This document shows positions 38,195 to 46,645 of a stretch of 64,000 nucleotides of DNA, one piece after another. This DNA is from Burkholderia sp. FERM BP-3421 (GTDB taxonomy: Bacteria; Pseudomonadota; Gammaproteobacteria; Burkholderiales; Burkholderiaceae). Made by a program: the position numbers and the translations under genes. The stretch lies in contig NZ_CP117782.1 of the NCBI RefSeq assembly GCF_028657905.1, positions 2,232,001-2,296,000 on the forward strand, written 5' to 3'. The first letter of the stretch is position 1. Each line of letters starts with the position of its first letter. Below the pieces are notes generated by a model. That model ran no database searches. It was not told the DNA's origin and was given only the letters and a program-made list of their open reading frames with translations.

Positions 38195-38932
38195 GGGACT
38201 GTCAGAGATTTCGTGTTCAAGGCATAACATGACGCGACTCAGGAGCGTTTATGCCACGCAAACCGAAAGCCCAGCCGGCGGACCTGCCGGCGATTCCCGC
38301 CGAACTGCCGGAGCAGTTTGGTAACGGCCGCGATGGCGGCTGACGCCATCAATGCTGCGACATTGGCGCTCAAGAAGGCGCTGATCGAACGAGCACCGGG
38401 CGGAGAGATGAATCACCATCTCGGCTATCCGTCCGGTGCTGCCAAACCGGCCAACGCCACGAATCAGCGCAATGGCAAAGGCGCCAAGACGGTTCTGACC
38501 GAAGACGGCCCGATTCGCATTGAGGTGCCGCGCGACCGCGACGGCAGCTTCGAACCGCTGCTGATTCCCAAATACGAACGGCGCTTCACCGGGTTCGATG
38601 ACAGGATCGTCGCCATGTATGCCCGGGGCATGACGGTGCACGAGATCCAGGGCTTTCCTGCTTGAACAGCACGGCACTGAGGTCTCGCCCGACTTCATCA
38701 GCTCCGTGACCGACGAAGTGATGGCTGAGGTCACGGCCTGGCAGTCCCGGCCGCTTGAGCCGACGTATCCCGTCGTGTTCTTCGATGCGCTGCGGGTCAA
38801 GATCCGTGAAGACGCCGTGGTCCGTAACCAGGCCGTCTATCTGGCGCTGGGTGTGCTGCCCGATGGGTCGCGCGACATCCTCGGCCTATGGATCGAAAAC
38901 ACCGAAGGTGCCAAGTTCCGGATTCAAGACTA
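38195..38932 (+). mobile_element. IS256-family insertion sequence remnant (left end and broken transposase)
   Basis: GGGACTGTCAGAGATTTCGT at 38195 looks like the left terminal repeat. The transposase starts at 38251 (MPRKPKAQPADLPAIPAELP, EQFGNG), breaks near 38335, resumes with AADAINAATLALKKALIERA and VPRDRDGSFEPLLIPKYERR, breaks again near 38660, and resumes with DEVMAEVTAWQSRPLEPTYP, VVFFDALRVKIREDAVVRNQ and WIENTEGAKF, where homology stops abruptly at ~38932. The catalytic Asp in FFDALR is kept but the C-terminal half and right end are missing, so it is immobile. Confidence 0.85.
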
Positions 38933-39178
38933 TGACGCTCAACCCGCCTTGAACACGGTAATTCTGCCCCCCTCCGGACGGACGCAAAACTGCCGTTCAA
39001 ACCAGTCGCGGGCCCGATTCGTTCGTGCGGGGTCGACGATGCTCGGATCCAGGCGGCCACCATTTACTGCTCCTGGAGCGATTGGATTTGTTCTCACTGA
39101 ACCCCTCTCGACGCTGTGCTAGATGACCTGCCCAACGTTGGAAGCCAAGGATTCTCCAAAAAAAGAGCACAAACAGCA
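38933..39178. other. Unassigned junction between IS remnant and sodB
   Basis: A minus-strand frame reads like the C-terminus of another lost protein (DPSIVDPARTNRARDWFERQ), but it has no start. It marks the right-hand boundary of the accessory region. Confidence 0.4.
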
Positions 39179-39203
39179 GAAAGCCCTCATACCGAGGGCT
39201 TTC
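39179..39203 (-). terminator. Hairpin terminator downstream of sodB
   Basis: GAAAGCCCTC / GAGGGCTTTC stem of 10 bp with a 5-nt loop, 71 nt after the sodB stop. An A-rich run (T-rich on the minus strand) lies ~15 nt beyond. Confidence 0.65.
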
Positions 39204-39273
39204 AATTTCGCGTCTGGGTTTTCCAATTTCTATTGCACTTTCCAGACTATATTGTCTCGCTACAGAGACGGAC

Positions 39274-39852
39274 TTACGCGAAGTTCTTCGCGGCGAAGTC
39301 CCAGTTCACGATGTTCCAGAATGCTTCGACGAACTTCGGACGCGCATTGCGGTAGTCGATGTAGTACGCGTGCTCCCACACGTCGATCGTCAGCAGCGGC
39401 TTCGCGTCGGTCGTGAGCGGCGTCGCGGCGTTGCTGGTCGACACCAGGTCGAGCGAGCCGTCGGCCTTCTTCACGAGCCATGCCCAGCCCGAGCCGAACG
39501 TGCCGATCGCCGTCTTCGCGAACGCTTCCTTGAACGCGTCGAACGAACCCCACTTCGCGTTGATCGCGTCGCCCAGCGCGCCCGTCGGTGCGCCGCCGCC
39601 GTTCGGCGACAGGCTGTTCCAGAAGAACGTGTGATTCCAGATCTGCGCTGCGTTGTTGAAGATGCCGCCCGACGATTTCTTCACGATCTCTTCGAGCGAC
39701 AGATTCTCGAACTCGGTGCCCGGAATCAGATTGTTCAGGTTCGTCACATAGGTCTGATGGTGCTTGCCGTAGTGGTACTGGATCGTCTCGAGCGAGATGT
39801 GCGGAGCGAGCGCGTCTTCAGCGTACGGCAGCGGCGGGAGCGTATGAGCCAT
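39274..39852 (-). CDS. sodB: Iron superoxide dismutase
   Basis: Encodes 192 residues, the usual length. Metal ligands are His27 (YHYGKHHQTY), His74 (AAQIWNHTFFW), Asp157 and His161 (DVWEHAYYIDY). The Gln in AAQIWNH, upstream of His74, is characteristic of the iron rather than the manganese enzyme. It converts superoxide to hydrogen peroxide and oxygen in the cytoplasm. It is transcribed alone, with xseA upstream on the same strand. Confidence 0.97.
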   Translation of the reverse strand: MAHTLPPLPYAEDALAPHISLETIQYHYGKHHQTYVTNLNNLIPGTEFENLSLEEIVKKSSGGIFNNAAQIWNHTFFWNSLSPNGGGAPTGALGDAINAKWGSFDAFKEAFAKTAIGTFGSGWAWLVKKADGSLDLVSTSNAATPLTTDAKPLLTIDVWEHAYYIDYRNARPKFVEAFWNIVNWDFAAKNFA

Positions 39853-40030
39853 GGCGATTCCTTCGTAGAGAGTATGTAGGGAGGGCTGTATTGGGTGCTG
39901 CGGAGCGTCCGATTGTAGGCGACTCCGAATAACCCCGCAAACCCGCGGGCCTTTATCCGCGGGATTCGGCGAATCGTCGCCAACGCGGCGCGGACATCCC
40001 GCGCCCTCGCCGCCATCCGCGCACCCGCGC

Positions 40031-41413
40031 TCAGAATGTATCCGAAAGACGCGGTTGCACGTCGGCGAGCGCGAGATCCGCCGAGCCTTCCGCCAGATGC
40101 ACGGTGAGGCGACGCTGCGGCTTCAGCGCGGCGGGCGTGCGGATCGCGCGCCCCGTCTGCGCATCGAGCAACGCCGCGTAGCCGCGCTCCAGCGTGCGCT
40201 GCGGGCTCAACACCTCGAGCCGCGCCGCGCAGCCGGCCACGCGCGCAGTCTCGCGCTCGTGCCGGCGCAGCCAGCTTGCGTCGAGGCGCTGCGCGAGCGC
40301 CGCCAGCGCGCGCCGCGGCTCCGCCAGATCCGGCCTGAGCGTTTGCCAGCGCAGTTGCGCGAGCGCGAAGCGCGCGCGCGCATCGCGCACGGGCCGCCCG
40401 CCCGCGCCCGCGAGGCGCGCCGCCAGCTGGCGCACGTGGGTGCGCTGGCGCGCGATCCGTTCGGTCGGGCTGATCAGGCGCCGCGCGAGCCAGTCGAGCT
40501 GCTGCGCACGCGCGTCGATCAGGCGGCGCAGGCCGCGCGCGAGCACCGCGTGGCGCTCGTCGAGTTCGCGCAACAGCTGCGCGCGCTGCGGGCTCGCGAG
40601 TTCGGCCGCGCCGGTCGGCGTCGGCGCGCGCAGGTCGGCGGCGAAATCGGCGATCGTGAAGTCGGTTTCGTGACCGACGCCGCTCACCACCGGCAGCGCG
40701 CTCGCGGCGATCTCGCGCGCCAGCGCCTCGTCGTTGAACGACCACAGATCCTCGATCGAACCGCCGCCGCGACACAGGATCAGCACGTCGACCTCGCGGC
40801 GCGCGTTCGCCTCGCGCACCCGCGCCGCGAGCTTCTCCGCCGCGCCCGCGCCCTGCACGGGCGCCGGGTAGACGATCACCGGCAGATGCGGCGAGCGCCG
40901 CGCGAGCGTCGTCACGACGTCGCGCAGGGCGGCCGCCTGCAGCGACGTGATGATGCCGATCGCACGCGGATGACGCGGCAGCGCGCGCTTGCGTTCGGGC
41001 GCGAACAGCCCTTCCGCCTCCAGCTGCGCCTTCAACCGCAGGAACGCCTCGTACAGCCGGCCCTGGCCGGTGCGCCGCACCGCCTCGACGCTGAGCTGCA
41101 CCTCGCCACGCGGCTCGTACATCGTGACGAGCGCGCGCACCTCGATCCGGTCGCCCTCGCGCGGCGTGAATTCCGCATGCTGCGCGCGGCCGCGAAACAT
41201 CACGCAGCGCATCTGCGCCTGTTGGTCCTTGATCGAGAAGTACCAGTGACCGCTCGCGGCGCGCGTGAAATTCGACACCTCGCCCGCCACCCACAGCAGC
41301 GGGAAATTGCGCTCGAGCATCGAGCCGATCGCGCGATTGAGCGCGGAAACGGGAATGACGCCGTCGCCCGACGGCGCGCCGCCGGCAGCGGCAAAAGGAG
41401 ATTCGGTAGGCAT
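40031..41413 (-). CDS. xseA: Exodeoxyribonuclease VII large subunit
   Basis: Encodes 460 residues from ATG at 41413. N-terminal OB-fold (IPVSALNRAIGSMLERNFPL, then WYFSIKDQQAQMRCVMFRG). The catalytic domain has ALPRHPRAIGIITSLQAAAL, DVLILCRGGGSIEDLWSFND and VVSGVGHETDFTIADFAADL. The C-terminal coiled-coil (ERIARQRTHVRQLAARL) ends in LERGYAALLD. With XseB it degrades single-stranded DNA from both ends. An open frame continues upstream to 42004 but has no start features. XseB is not adjacent. Confidence 0.95.
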   Translation of the reverse strand: MPTESPFAAAGGAPSGDGVIPVSALNRAIGSMLERNFPLLWVAGEVSNFTRAASGHWYFSIKDQQAQMRCVMFRGRAQHAEFTPREGDRIEVRALVTMYEPRGEVQLSVEAVRRTGQGRLYEAFLRLKAQLEAEGLFAPERKRALPRHPRAIGIITSLQAAALRDVVTTLARRSPHLPVIVYPAPVQGAGAAEKLAARVREANARREVDVLILCRGGGSIEDLWSFNDEALAREIAASALPVVSGVGHETDFTIADFAADLRAPTPTGAAELASPQRAQLLRELDERHAVLARGLRRLIDARAQQLDWLARRLISPTERIARQRTHVRQLAARLAGAGGRPVRDARARFALAQLRWQTLRPDLAEPRRALAALAQRLDASWLRRHERETARVAGCAARLEVLSPQRTLERGYAALLDAQTGRAIRTPAALKPQRRLTVHLAEGSADLALADVQPRLSDTF

Positions 41414-41865
41414 GGACTGTCGGTAGGATTCAGCCGGCAAACGATAGACCGCGCGAGCCGCGGCGTCCAGCCGCGCGTGACGCCGCGGGCATGGTGCCGG
41501 AGAAGTGTCCACACCGGAGGCGATCCGGGGACAGGGCCGTAACAAACTCCCCGAAAACGCAGAACATTCCACCCAAGTACTTGAATGGGCTTGAGTTTTT
41601 TCTTTGTTCGCGCACTTGCCATCCGACCGGATGCCCACCATTCGGACCTGGACGAGCTTGACCGGCGAAGTTCTCCACAGAGTTATCCACTGTGCGGCGA
41701 ATCGGCGGAAAATCAGGGCCATGCGAGGCGCGGCTTGCCGCGCGCCGGGCGGGCGCGCTAGAGTGCCGCCTTTCATCGTCGTCTGGCGGCCCCGCCGCCT
41801 TCCCGGAGAGCGCTGTTGATCCATCCGTCCGACGCCCCGACGCCCGACGCGTCGCGGCCCGCCGC
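41414..41865. other. Divergent promoter region between xseA and lpxK
   Basis: No gene is recognised in 452 nt. A local AT-rich patch near 41570-41620 (TTGAGTTTTTTCTTTGTTCG) and CAGAGTTATCCAC, a DnaA-box-like TTATCCACT at ~41680, are the only notable features. Confidence 0.5.
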
Positions 41866-42894
41866 ATGAGCACGCCGAGCGGGCCGCGCGCCCGCCTCGA
41901 GGCGCGTCTCGCGCACGCCTGGCAGCATCGCGGGCCCCTCGCCTGGGCGCTCGCGCCGTTCGCCTGCGCGTTCGGCGCCGTCGCGGCCGCCCGCCGCGCG
42001 GCATTCGCGCGCGGCTGGCTCGCGAGCGTCGATCCCGGCGTGCCGGTGGTGGTGGTCGGCAACGTGACCGTCGGCGGCACCGGCAAGACCCCGACCGTGA
42101 TCGCGCTCGTCGACGCGCTGCGCACGGCAGGCTTCCGGCCGGGCGTGGTGTCGCGCGGCTACGGGGCGCGCATCGACGCGCCGACGGCCGTCACGCCCGA
42201 CTCGCCGCCGTCGCGCGCGGGCGACGAGCCGCTCCTGATCGCGCGCCGCACGCGCGCGCCGGTCTGGGTCTGCCCGGATCGCGTCGCGGCCGTGCGCGCG
42301 CTGCGCGCCGCCCACCCGGAGGTCGACGTCGTGATCAGCGACGACGGCCTCCAGCACTACCGGCTGCGGCGCACGGTCGAACTGGTCGTGTTCGACCACC
42401 GGCTCGGCGGCAACGGCTTCCTGCTGCCCGCCGGCCCGCTGCGCGAGCCGCTGTCGCGCCGCCGCGATGCGACGCTGATCAACGATCCGTACCGCCGCGC
42501 GCTGCCGCCCTGGCCCGACACCTTCGCGCTGCGCCTCGCGCCCGGCGACGCCTGGCATCTCGACCAGCCCGCGCGGCGTCGCCCGCTCGCGCAGTTCGCG
42601 GGCGAGCGCGTGCTCGCGGCGGCCGGCATCGGCGCGCCGGAGCGCTTCTTTACAACCCTGCGCGCTGCCGGCCTCGCGCCCGCGACGCGCGCGCTGCCCG
42701 ATCACTACGCGTTCGCCGACAACCCGTTCGTCGACGACGCCGTCGACGCGATCCTGATAACCGAGAAGGATGCAGTAAAATTGGGCGCTTCCTGGCGCGA
42801 TGCACGAATCTGGGTCGTCCCGGTCGAAGCCGCGCTCGATCCCCGCCTTATCGCTCTCGTTGTGGAGAAACTCCGTGGACGCTCGCCTGCTTGA
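41866..42894 (+). CDS. lpxK: Tetraacyldisaccharide 4'-kinase (lipid A)
   Basis: Encodes 342 residues from ATG at 41866. Walker A-like VGNVTVGGTGKTPTVIALVD follows the N-terminal membrane-associated helix. The family signature is seen in SRGYGARIDAPTAVTPDSPP, GDEPLLIARRTRAPVWVCPD and VVISDDGLQHYRLRRTVELV. It phosphorylates the 4' position of lipid A disaccharide at the inner membrane. Its 3' end overlaps the Trm112 gene by 20 nt. Confidence 0.95.
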   Translation: MSTPSGPRARLEARLAHAWQHRGPLAWALAPFACAFGAVAAARRAAFARGWLASVDPGVPVVVVGNVTVGGTGKTPTVIALVDALRTAGFRPGVVSRGYGARIDAPTAVTPDSPPSRAGDEPLLIARRTRAPVWVCPDRVAAVRALRAAHPEVDVVISDDGLQHYRLRRTVELVVFDHRLGGNGFLLPAGPLREPLSRRRDATLINDPYRRALPPWPDTFALRLAPGDAWHLDQPARRRPLAQFAGERVLAAAGIGAPERFFTTLRAAGLAPATRALPDHYAFADNPFVDDAVDAILITEKDAVKLGASWRDARIWVVPVEAALDPRLIALVVEKLRGRSPA

Positions 42895-43066
42895 AATCCT
42901 TGTGTGCCCTGTTTGCAAAGGCCCGCTCCACTATGATCGCGGCGCGCAGGAACTGTCCTGCGCCGTCGACAAGCTCGCCTATCCGATCCGCGACGGCATC
43001 CCCGTGATGCTCGTCGACGAGGCCCGCCAGACGGTCGAGGGCACGCCGGTCGATCCGGCGGCCTGA
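42875..43066 (+). CDS. Trm112 family protein
   Basis: Encodes 63 residues from GTG at 42875, with GGAGAAAC upstream inside lpxK. VDARLLEILVCPVCKGPLHY carries the Cys-x2-Cys zinc half-site, LSCAVDKLAYPIRDGIPVML the rest of the Trm112 fold. This 60-residue form is the usual neighbour of lpxK-kdsB in beta-proteobacteria (YcaR type). It overlaps lpxK by 20 nt and precedes kdsB by 80 nt. Its exact role is unclear. Confidence 0.9.
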   Translation: MDARLLEILVCPVCKGPLHYDRGAQELSCAVDKLAYPIRDGIPVMLVDEARQTVEGTPVDPAA

Positions 43067-43146
43067 CGCACGCCGCACCGTCCGCGCGCCGAACGCGCGC
43101 GGACCTTTTCCATTCCGCATCCCGCCTTGCCCGACCCGCTCTCCCG

Positions 43147-43938
43147 ATGACCTCGCCCCCGCCCTTCATCGCCGTGATCCCGGCCCGCCTCGCGTCGACC
43201 CGCCTGCCCAACAAACCGCTCGCCGACCTCGGCGGCAAGCCGATGGTGGTGCGCGTCGCCGAGCGCGCGCGCGACGCGGGCGCCGCGCAGGTGCTGATCG
43301 CCTCCGATGCGCAGCGCGTGCTCGACGCGGCCCGCGCGCACGGCTTCGAGGCCGTGGCCACCCGCGCCGACCACCCGTCCGGCACCGATCGCCTCGCGGA
43401 AGTCGCCGCGCGCTTCGGCTGGTCGGATGAAACGATCGTGGTCAACGTGCAGGGCGACGAACCGCTGATCGATCCGCAACTGGTGCGCGACGTGGCGACG
43501 CACCTCGCCGAGCGCGCCGACTGCGCGATCGCGACCGCCGCGCATCCGATCGAGGCGCCGCACGAGGTGTTCAATCCGAACGTCGTGAAGGTCGTGCTCG
43601 ATGCGCGCGGCGTCGCGCTGTATTTCTCGCGCGCGCCGATCCCGTGGTCGCGCGACGCCTACCAGCCGCACTGGCCCGACGTCGCGGCGATGCCCGCGCC
43701 CGCCGCGCCCGTCTACCGGCACATCGGCCTGTATGCGTACCGCGCGCGTTTCTTGCGCACTTATCCGACGCTCGCGCAAGCGCCGCTCGAGCAATGCGAG
43801 CAGCTCGAACAGCTGCGCGCGATGTGGCACGGCGAGCGGATCGCGGTGCGCATCACGGCGCACGCGCCGCAGGCCGGCGTGGACACGCCGGACGACCTCG
43901 CACGCGTGCAGGCCCTTTTTCAGCCGGGTCCAAAATAA
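43147..43938 (+). CDS. kdsB: 3-deoxy-manno-octulosonate cytidylyltransferase
   Basis: Encodes 263 residues. Nucleotide-binding signature IPARLASTRLPNKPLADLGG at the N-terminus, ADHPSGTDRLAEVA, NVQGDEPLIDP with metal-binding Asp, and YFSRAPIPWSRDAY, RHIGLYAYRARFL. It activates KDO as CMP-KDO for lipopolysaccharide inner core. It is in the lpxK-trm112-kdsB cluster. Confidence 0.97.
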   Translation: MTSPPPFIAVIPARLASTRLPNKPLADLGGKPMVVRVAERARDAGAAQVLIASDAQRVLDAARAHGFEAVATRADHPSGTDRLAEVAARFGWSDETIVVNVQGDEPLIDPQLVRDVATHLAERADCAIATAAHPIEAPHEVFNPNVVKVVLDARGVALYFSRAPIPWSRDAYQPHWPDVAAMPAPAAPVYRHIGLYAYRARFLRTYPTLAQAPLEQCEQLEQLRAMWHGERIAVRITAHAPQAGVDTPDDLARVQALFQPGPK

Positions 43939-44148
43939 CCCGTGGCATAATCGAACGATTGCGCGAGCCATCTCCCGCTTCGCTTCCCCTGCTTGACCTC
44001 AGCCCGCCTTGCTGCCGGCCGCCGCGCACGCTGTGCCGATGCGCCGCCGTCAGACCGGCCAGCGGTGCTCGAAGGCAACCGTGAAGCGTCGTGCGGCGAT
44101 CATTGAGCGTCTCGCGCCAAAGCATTCACATACTTGGAGATAATCACC

Positions 44149-44811
44149 ATGCGTTTGATCCTGTTGGGCGCGCCCGGCGCGGGAAAGGGCACCCAGGCAA
44201 ACTTCATCAAGGAAAAGTTCGGCATCCCGCAGATCTCGACGGGCGACATGCTGCGCGCGGCCGTGAAAGCCGGCACCCCGCTCGGCGTCGAGGCGAAGGG
44301 CTACATGGATGAAGGCAAGCTCGTGCCCGATTCGCTGATCATCGGCCTCGTCAAGGAGCGCCTGAAGGATGCGGACTGCGCGAACGGCTACCTGTTCGAC
44401 GGCTTCCCGCGCACGATCGCGCAAGCCGACGCGATGAAGGACGCGGGCGTCGCGATCGACTACGTGCTCGAGATCGACGTGCCGTTCTCCGAAATCATCG
44501 AACGGATGAGCGGCCGCCGCACCCATCCGGCGTCGGGCCGCACCTATCACGTGAAGTTCAACCCGCCGAAGGTCGAGGGCGTCGACGACGTCACGGGCGA
44601 ACCGCTGATCCAGCGCGACGACGACAAGGAAGAGACGGTCAAGAAGCGTCTCGACGTGTACGAAGCGCAAACCAAGCCGCTGATCTCGTACTACGGCGAC
44701 TGGGCGCAGCGCGGCGCCGAGAACGGCCTGCAGGCGCCCGCCTACCGGAAGATTTCCGGGCTCGGCGGCGTCGACGAGATTCGCCAGCGCGTGTTCGACG
44801 CACTGAAGTAA
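44149..44811 (+). CDS. adk: Adenylate kinase
   Basis: Encodes 220 residues from ATG at 44149 with TGGAGA upstream. P-loop GAPGAGKGT at residues 7-15, AMP-binding STGDMLRAAV, YLFDGFPRTIAQADAM, and a long-form LID (RRTHPASGRTYHVKFNPPKV) with no zinc cysteines, followed by QRDDDKEETVKKRLDVYEAQ. It equilibrates AMP, ADP and ATP. It has its own terminator. Confidence 0.97.
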   Translation: MRLILLGAPGAGKGTQANFIKEKFGIPQISTGDMLRAAVKAGTPLGVEAKGYMDEGKLVPDSLIIGLVKERLKDADCANGYLFDGFPRTIAQADAMKDAGVAIDYVLEIDVPFSEIIERMSGRRTHPASGRTYHVKFNPPKVEGVDDVTGEPLIQRDDDKEETVKKRLDVYEAQTKPLISYYGDWAQRGAENGLQAPAYRKISGLGGVDEIRQRVFDALK

Positions 44812-44840
44812 GCACGGCCGCGCCTCGCGCCGCCCACGAA

Positions 44841-44865
44841 CCGCCCGTCCCGGGCGGTTTTTTTT
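44841..44865 (+). terminator. Rho-independent terminator after adk
   Basis: CCGCCCG-TCC-CGGGCGG stem followed by eight T residues, 29 nt after the stop codon. Confidence 0.95.
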
Positions 44866-44980
44866 CGCACGATCGTTAGCTTCCCGCCGTCCGCGCGCGC
44901 GTCCCCGTACAATCGATCCGCTTGCGGCGGCGTGCCGGCACACCGCCGCATGATTCGATTCGAACAAGACAGGAGCAAAC

Positions 44981-45739
44981 ATGGAGATTCAAGGCAACGT
45001 CTTCCTGATCACGGGCGGCGCATCCGGACTGGGCGCGGGTACCGCGCGCCTCTTCGCCGAGGCGGGCGGCAAGGTGGTGCTCGCCGACCTGAACCAGGAC
45101 GCCGGCAACGCGCTCGCGCGCGAGCTGGGCGGCGTGTTCGTCCGCTGCGACGTGACGCGCGAGGAAGACGCGCAGGCCGCGGTGGCTGCCGCGACGGGAC
45201 TCGGCCCGCTGCGCGGGCTCGTCAATTGCGCGGGCATCGCGCCCGCCGCCAAGACGGTCGGCAAGGACGGCCCCCACCCGCTCGACCTGTTCACCAAGGC
45301 GATCATGGTGAACCTCGTCGGCACCTTCAACATGACGCGCATCGCGGCCGCCGCGATGGCCGCCAACGAGCCTGCGCCGACCGGTGAACGCGGCGTGATC
45401 GTCAGCACCGCATCGGTCGCCGCATTCGACGGCCAGATCGGCCAGGCCGCGTATGCGGCCTCGAAGGCGGGCGTCGCCGGCATGACGCTGCCGATCGCGC
45501 GCGACCTGTCGCGCAATGCGATCCGCGTGATGACGATCGCCCCCGGCCTCTTCGAGACGCCGATGCTGCTGGGCATGCCTCCCGACGTGCAGGCGGCGCT
45601 CGGCGCGATGGTGCCGTTCCCGGCGCGCCTCGGCAAGCCGATCGAATACGCGATGCTGGCGCGCCAGATCTTCGAGAACACGATGTTGAATGGGGAAGTG
45701 ATCCGCCTCGACGGCGCGATCCGGATGCAGCCGAAGTAA
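44981..45739 (+). CDS. Short-chain dehydrogenase, 3-hydroxyacyl-CoA dehydrogenase (HSD10-like)
   Basis: Encodes 252 residues, with AGGAGC upstream. NAD-binding TGGASGLGAGTARLF, acidic VLADLNQDA, NCAGIAPA, catalytic Ser in STASVAAFDGQIGQ and YAASK. LTPG-type loop MTIAPGLFETPML and the C-terminal LNGEVIRLDGAIRMQPK match the type 2 (HSD17B10-like) 3-hydroxyacyl-CoA dehydrogenases, which oxidise short branched 3-hydroxyacyl-CoA such as 2-methyl-3-hydroxybutyryl-CoA in isoleucine breakdown. It is a single gene, ending convergent with sirB1. Confidence 0.9.
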   Translation: MEIQGNVFLITGGASGLGAGTARLFAEAGGKVVLADLNQDAGNALARELGGVFVRCDVTREEDAQAAVAAATGLGPLRGLVNCAGIAPAAKTVGKDGPHPLDLFTKAIMVNLVGTFNMTRIAAAAMAANEPAPTGERGVIVSTASVAAFDGQIGQAAYAASKAGVAGMTLPIARDLSRNAIRVMTIAPGLFETPMLLGMPPDVQAALGAMVPFPARLGKPIEYAMLARQIFENTMLNGEVIRLDGAIRMQPK

Positions 45740-45793
45740 GCCGGCATGCAGGGCGCGGGCCCGGCTGCGCCGGGCGGCGCGCCGGCGGCCCGT

Positions 45794-46645
45794 TCAGGCG
45801 TCGCCGCGCGCCATGCGCTGACGCAGCTCGCTGACCTGCGCCTCGACCACGGTCGCGTCGTCGGCTTCCGGGCATTCGCCGAGATAGGCCTCGAGATCCT
45901 CGAGCGCCGGCCGCAGGTAGTCGAGCCGCGCATACGCGAAGCCGCGGTCGCGCACCTCGTCAAGCTGCCCCGGCAGCAGGATCACGAGGCGCTGCTGGAC
46001 CGCGAGCAGACGCTGCCAGCGTTCCGTCTGCAGATAGATGGCCTTCAGGTTGTTCAGCATGCGCGCGATGATCTCGCGACCGATCGCCGGTTGCAGCAGC
46101 GCGCGCAACGCGCTGCTCACGAGGCCGTCCGCGCGCGCCACGTAAGGCTCGAGCATCTCGACCATCTCCGACTCCGACAGCGAGTGGCCCGAGGTCGGGT
46201 CGATCATCACGTCGCCGTCGGGCAGGCTCACGCGCAACAGGAAGTGCCCCGGAAACGACACGCCGCGCGCCGGCAGCCCGATCTGTTCGCTCATTTCGAG
46301 GTACAGCACCGCGAGCGAGATCGGAATGCCGCGCCGCCGCTTGAGCACGACATTCAGATGACTGTTGTCGGGATCGTAGTAATCGTTGTGATTACAGGCG
46401 AAACCCAGCTCGCGAAAGAAAAAATCGTTGAGCGCGGTGATCTTCTCGCGCAGCCCCGCGCCGTCCGGCAAGCGCTTGCGCAGCCGCACGACGAGCGCAT
46501 CCAGCTCGGCCAGCGCGCCTTGCAGGTCGAGGTCCGGATACGCATCCTGCGCGAGCGACAGCGCCGCCTCGGTGAGCGGCAAACCGTCATCCTCCGCGAC
46601 AAGCGAACTGAAATAATCGAGAACGCGGGTCATTGGGTTCGTCAT
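45794..46645 (-). CDS. SirB1 family protein (transglutaminase-like and TPR)
   Basis: Encodes 283 residues from ATG at 46645. Its ATG overlaps the murJ stop as ATGA, so translation is coupled; a second in-frame ATG lies at 46633. The transglutaminase-like part has FFRELGFACNHNDYYDPDNS, RRRGIPISLAVLYLEMSEQI and FPGHFLLRVSLPDGDVMIDP. A C-terminal TPR-like segment follows (NNLKAIYLQTERWQRLLAVQ). The function of SirB1 proteins is uncertain. Confidence 0.9.
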   Translation of the reverse strand: MTNPMTRVLDYFSSLVAEDDGLPLTEAALSLAQDAYPDLDLQGALAELDALVVRLRKRLPDGAGLREKITALNDFFFRELGFACNHNDYYDPDNSHLNVVLKRRRGIPISLAVLYLEMSEQIGLPARGVSFPGHFLLRVSLPDGDVMIDPTSGHSLSESEMVEMLEPYVARADGLVSSALRALLQPAIGREIIARMLNNLKAIYLQTERWQRLLAVQQRLVILLPGQLDEVRDRGFAYARLDYLRPALEDLEAYLGECPEADDATVVEAQVSELRQRMARGDA

